Assembly: GCA_913009915.1 (NCBI GenBank)
Contig: CAJVYZ010000108.1
Span: forward strand, 1 to 8,115
Reading direction: 5' to 3'
DNA: 8,115 nt
Origin: an uncultured Gemmatimonadota bacterium
GTDB lineage: Bacteria; Gemmatimonadota; Gemmatimonadetes; Gemmatimonadales; GWC2-71-9
The translations under genes were made by a program, and so were the position numbers. This document shows positions 6,511-8,115 of this stretch, piece after piece; position 1 is the stretch's first letter; the number at the start of each line of letters is the position of its first letter. Below the pieces are notes generated by a model. That model made no database searches and was not told where the DNA came from. It was given only the letters and a program-made list of their open reading frames with translations.

Positions 6511-7514
6511 GGAAACAGCACGCCTTCCTGTTAACCGTCGGTCTAGTCGCCGCCACCGGGGTCACCGTGTGGCGGCGTCCTCGTCCGCTACCGGTAGCGC
6601 CGACCATCGTGGTGAGCCGGGCATTCGACACCGTGTCCGACACCCTCCGTTGGGGCGAGACGATCTCAGAACTCTTTGATAGACAAGGGGTTGCGGGGCT
6701 CGCCCTCGACCGGTTCGATGACGAAGTGGCGCTCGATCCTCGACGCCTCCGTGCCGGGATGGTGTTCACCTTCGTGCGCGAGCTGCCCGGCATCGTTCCG
6801 GTGGAGGTCAGCGTTCGTCCCGACGCGGCCCGCATCGTCCGCTACCGGCGTGCGGCCGATGGTTGGACGGCGCTGGTGGACAGTATTCGCTGGTCCCCCG
6901 ACGTGGTGCGTCTCGAAGGCACCATCGACCACTCGTTGTACGTGGCACTCGACGGACTGGTCGCCGACTCGGTCCTCGACCGCGGCGAGCGCACCCGCCT
7001 CGCCTGGGAATTGGCCGAGATCTACGCCTGGACCGTCGATTTCACCCGCGATATCCGCCCCGGCGACCATTTCCGGGTTCTCCTCGAGCGTGACGTGTCG
7101 AGCGAGGGCGAGGTTCGCTTCGGGCGTGTCCTCGCGGCGGATCTCACCATCATGGGGCGGCGGCTCCCCGCGTTTCGTTTCGTCCACCCCGACAATTCAC
7201 TCGCCTACTACGACGACCGGGGCTTGTCGTTGCGCCGGGCCTTCATGCGCTACCCGGTCCGCTTCCGGCGGATTTCATCCCCCTTCAGCCCGGCCCGCCC
7301 CCCGCCGGCCGCCCGCCGCCGGCCGGCCGGCCGTCTCGGTGTCGACCTCGCCGTCGGGCTGAATGGTGACGTAGACGCTCGCCTCGGTCTGGCCGACGTC
7401 CTCTTGCGCCGTCGCGATATTCGCGGCGCGGTGGAACAATGCCGCAAAGTCTTGGAAATTAGCCCGGACGAGCCCGCCGCGCGCGCCGTGGTCGCACGAT
7501 TCGGAAAACCATAA
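6507..7514 (+). CDS. M23 (LytM/MepM-type) peptidase N-terminal part, truncated and joined in frame to a foreign tail
   Basis: The first 261 residues (to about 7289) look like the non-catalytic part of a periplasmic M23 metallopeptidase that cuts peptidoglycan cross-links, as in MepM/Csd3-type proteins. Seen: an N-terminal signal anchor (about 5-22); a LysM/OapA-like segment with TLRWGETISELFDRQGV (46-62); a second domain with EIYAWTVDFTRDIRPGDHFR (171-190), typical of this family; then YYDDRGLSLRRAFMRYPV (234-251) and RRISSPFS (254-261), which normally leads straight into the catalytic domain. The catalytic zinc motifs (HxxxD and HxH) are absent. Instead there is a G/C-only tract and a TPR-like tail to the stop at 7512-7514. 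The TTG start at 6507 overlaps the ftsZ stop (TTGA), so translation is probably coupled. Reading 6507-7514 as one natural protein is not advised; the true gene most likely continued for a further 120-170 codons. Confidence 0.75.
   Translation: MRKQHAFLLTVGLVAATGVTVWRRPRPLPVAPTIVVSRAFDTVSDTLRWGETISELFDRQGVAGLALDRFDDEVALDPRRLRAGMVFTFVRELPGIVPVEVSVRPDAARIVRYRRAADGWTALVDSIRWSPDVVRLEGTIDHSLYVALDGLVADSVLDRGERTRLAWELAEIYAWTVDFTRDIRPGDHFRVLLERDVSSEGEVRFGRVLAADLTIMGRRLPAFRFVHPDNSLAYYDDRGLSLRRAFMRYPVRFRRISSPFSPARPPPAARRRPAGRLGVDLAVGLNGDVDARLGLADVLLRRRDIRGAVEQCRKVLEISPDEPAARAVVARFGKP
7288..7333. repeat. 46-base tract of only G and C with a GGCC-repeat palindrome
   Basis: Every base from 7288 to 7333 is G or C. 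The right part is a short tandem of GGCC/GCCG units that includes a perfect 14-base palindrome (7320-7333). It sits exactly where the M23 homology stops. In frame it encodes only Pro, Ala, Arg and Gly (about 262-276 of the fused frame), a low-complexity bridge rather than a recognisable domain. Such palindromic tracts cause polymerase strand switching and assembly errors, so it may mark or cause the join. Confidence 0.8.
7335..7514 (+). other. C-terminal fragment of a TPR protein
   Basis: In the same frame as the M23 fragment, residues 286-330 read as a tetratricopeptide repeat: DVDARLGLADVLLRRRDIRG (288-307) forms helix A, followed by AVEQCRKVLEISPDEPAARA (308-327), with the usual small residues and the closing EISPDEP. 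TPRs are protein-binding scaffolds; no specific function can be given. The stop TAA (7512-7514) coincides with the place where kdsA begins on the other strand, so it may not be the natural end. The base composition is GC-rich like the dcw genes, so this piece may come from the same or another GC-rich genome. The opposite strand is also open here but has no start codon and no motif. Confidence 0.5.
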
Positions 7515-7731
7515 CCTCTCCCAATATCTTGATTCCCTTAGCTAGCCCTACCCCTCGAGGAGATTTAATTGAAGTGCGATTAGCCTTATCAAAACTAGCT
7601 TTAAAGATAAATTGTATAGGAAGGGTTGAAAATAAATCCTTCAAACAAGAAGCGATATCCATTGTTTGACTCTTATTTTCAATCACACAGGGACCAGCAA
7701 TAAAAATCAATTTCTTTCCTAATTCAGGCAT
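7513..7731 (-). CDS. kdsA: KdsA, 3-deoxy-8-phosphooctulonate synthase, N-terminal 73 codons only
   Basis: Cytoplasmic enzyme (EC 2.5.1.55) that condenses phosphoenolpyruvate with arabinose 5-phosphate to Kdo-8-phosphate for the lipopolysaccharide core. Seen: LIFIAGPCVIEN (8-19), the start of the TIM barrel; FKASFDKANRTSI (43-55), with the PEP-binding lysines; and SPRGVGLAKGIKILGEV (57-73). Homology stops at 7513-7515, where GC-rich DNA begins. The frame continues for 18 more codons as an Arg-rich peptide unlike KdsA, so about 200 residues are missing. Cys15 in GPCVIEN aligns with the metal-ligand Cys of the Aquifex enzyme, where E. coli has Asn, so a metal-dependent (class II) type is inferred. 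The ATG at 7731 follows kdsB by 17 bp and has a Shine-Dalgarno sequence. AT-rich codon use differs strongly from the dcw genes. Confidence 0.93.
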
Positions 7732-7737
7732 ATTAGA

Positions 7738-7742
7738 TCCTC
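7738..7742 (-). promoter_or_regulatory. Shine-Dalgarno sequence of kdsA
   Basis: On the minus strand GAGGA lies 6 bases before the kdsA ATG. A second AGGAG (7744-7748) lies just upstream, next to the kdsB stop, and is too far away to be the main site. This supports the start chosen for kdsA and a kdsB-kdsA operon. Confidence 0.65.
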
Positions 7743-7748
7743 ACTCCT

Positions 7749-8114
7749 CTAAGTATTTTCTCTCTCGGTTAAAAGCCTCTCAACCCTATGGAGATCATCT
7801 TCGGTGTCCACACCACAAGAATCAAATTGGGTTTCAATAACTTTTATCTCATAACCAGCTTCTAAAGCCCTTAATTGCTCTAATCTTTCTGCTCCTTCTA
7901 ATGAAGACTCAGGAAGGTTCTTAAAAGTATAAAGGAAATCCTTGGTGTAGGCATAAATTCCTAAGTGTTTGTAATATAGAGGCCGACTGCCTTCGTTTCG
8001 ATAAAAGGGAATTGGAAAACGAGAAAAATAAAGTGCAATATCTTCCCGGGTCGTTACAACTTTAACAACATTAGGATTATTTATTTCACTCTCCTGGTCA
8101 ATTCTCTTCTTAGC
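7749..8114 (-). CDS. kdsB: KdsB, CMP-Kdo synthetase (3-deoxy-manno-octulosonate cytidylyltransferase), C-terminal half
   Basis: Cytoplasmic nucleotidyltransferase (EC 2.7.7.38) that activates Kdo with CTP to CMP-Kdo before transfer to lipid A. The gene runs off the right edge; 121 residues of an enzyme of about 250 are visible. Seen, numbering from the window edge: NNPNVVKVV (12-20); DIALYFSRFPIPF (25-37), the conserved ALYFSR.PIP motif; YYKHLGIYAYTKDFL (47-61), matching the family's HLGIY.Y; ESSLEGAERLEQLRALEAGY (69-88), close to the LE..E.LEQLR motif; and SCGVDTEDDLHRVERLL (99-115), matching GVDT.EDL.RV. The stop is TAG. It was too fragmentary for simple start-to-stop detection because the stretch lacks a usable start. 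It lies directly upstream of kdsA in the same direction, so the two likely form a Kdo synthesis operon in a Gram-negative, AT-rich bacterium. Confidence 0.94.
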   Translation of the reverse strand, partial: AKKRIDQESEINNPNVVKVVTTREDIALYFSRFPIPFYRNEGSRPLYYKHLGIYAYTKDFLYTFKNLPESSLEGAERLEQLRALEAGYEIKVIETQFDSCGVDTEDDLHRVERLLTERENT

Positions 8115-8115
8115 T

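Noticed and set aside
7459..7512. C-terminal extension of the kdsA frame (Arg-rich 18 codons)
   Set aside because: It does not resemble KdsA, and reads as the antisense of the TPR fragment, beyond the join.
6507..7514. A new natural M23-TPR fusion protein
   Set aside because: The catalytic domain is missing, the bridge is pure G/C low complexity, and the end coincides with another breakpoint; a chimera is simpler.
1..8115. A hidden mobile element, CRISPR array, defence system or tRNA/rRNA gene
   Set aside because: No spaced direct repeats, transposase or phage-like genes, or RNA gene signatures were seen; the dcw genes fill almost all of the GC-rich part.

Overview
The window is mostly a GC-rich division and cell wall (dcw) cluster, all on the + strand: ftsW (5' end missing), murG, murC, ftsQ, ftsA, ftsZ and the front part of an M23 peptidoglycan hydrolase (1 to about 7289). 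The right end, about 7513 to 8115, is of a different kind. It is AT-rich, lies on the - strand and holds the ends of two Kdo (lipopolysaccharide core sugar) genes, kdsB and kdsA. A hand count of one 60-base line gives 41/60 G+C inside ftsZ (6001-6060) but only 17/60 at 7561-7620 and 23/60 at 7801-7860. Between the two lies a short GC-rich stretch (about 7335-7512) that encodes the end of a TPR protein, introduced by 46 bases of pure G/C.

In the dcw part the genes are tightly packed. The gap between ftsW and murG is 7 bp, murC/ftsQ overlap by 19 bp, and ftsQ/ftsA and ftsZ/M23 overlap by 4 bp each. Start codons are GTG (murG, ftsQ, ftsA) and TTG (M23), mostly without a visible Shine-Dalgarno sequence; ftsZ has a good one. 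The only sizeable gap is the 61 bp before murC. murB and ddl, which often sit between murC and ftsQ, are absent. Together the genes cover the last cytoplasmic and membrane steps of peptidoglycan synthesis: MurC adds L-Ala to UDP-MurNAc, MurG makes lipid II, and FtsW polymerises it at the septum. FtsQ, FtsA and FtsZ build the divisome, and a wall hydrolase is coupled to ftsZ. Gene order, sequence style and the FtsZ C-terminal peptide suggest a GC-rich diderm, possibly Gemmatimonadota. That placement is from memory and is not proven here.

The right end looks like a join of unrelated DNA. The M23 gene loses its homology just before its catalytic core, at the pure G/C tract. kdsA is cut after about 73 codons, exactly where the TPR reading frame ends. 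The simplest reading is a chimeric metagenomic contig or amplification product with two breakpoints (about 7290 and 7513). I see no new biological system; the most useful results are these breakpoints and a few local oddities in the dcw cluster.
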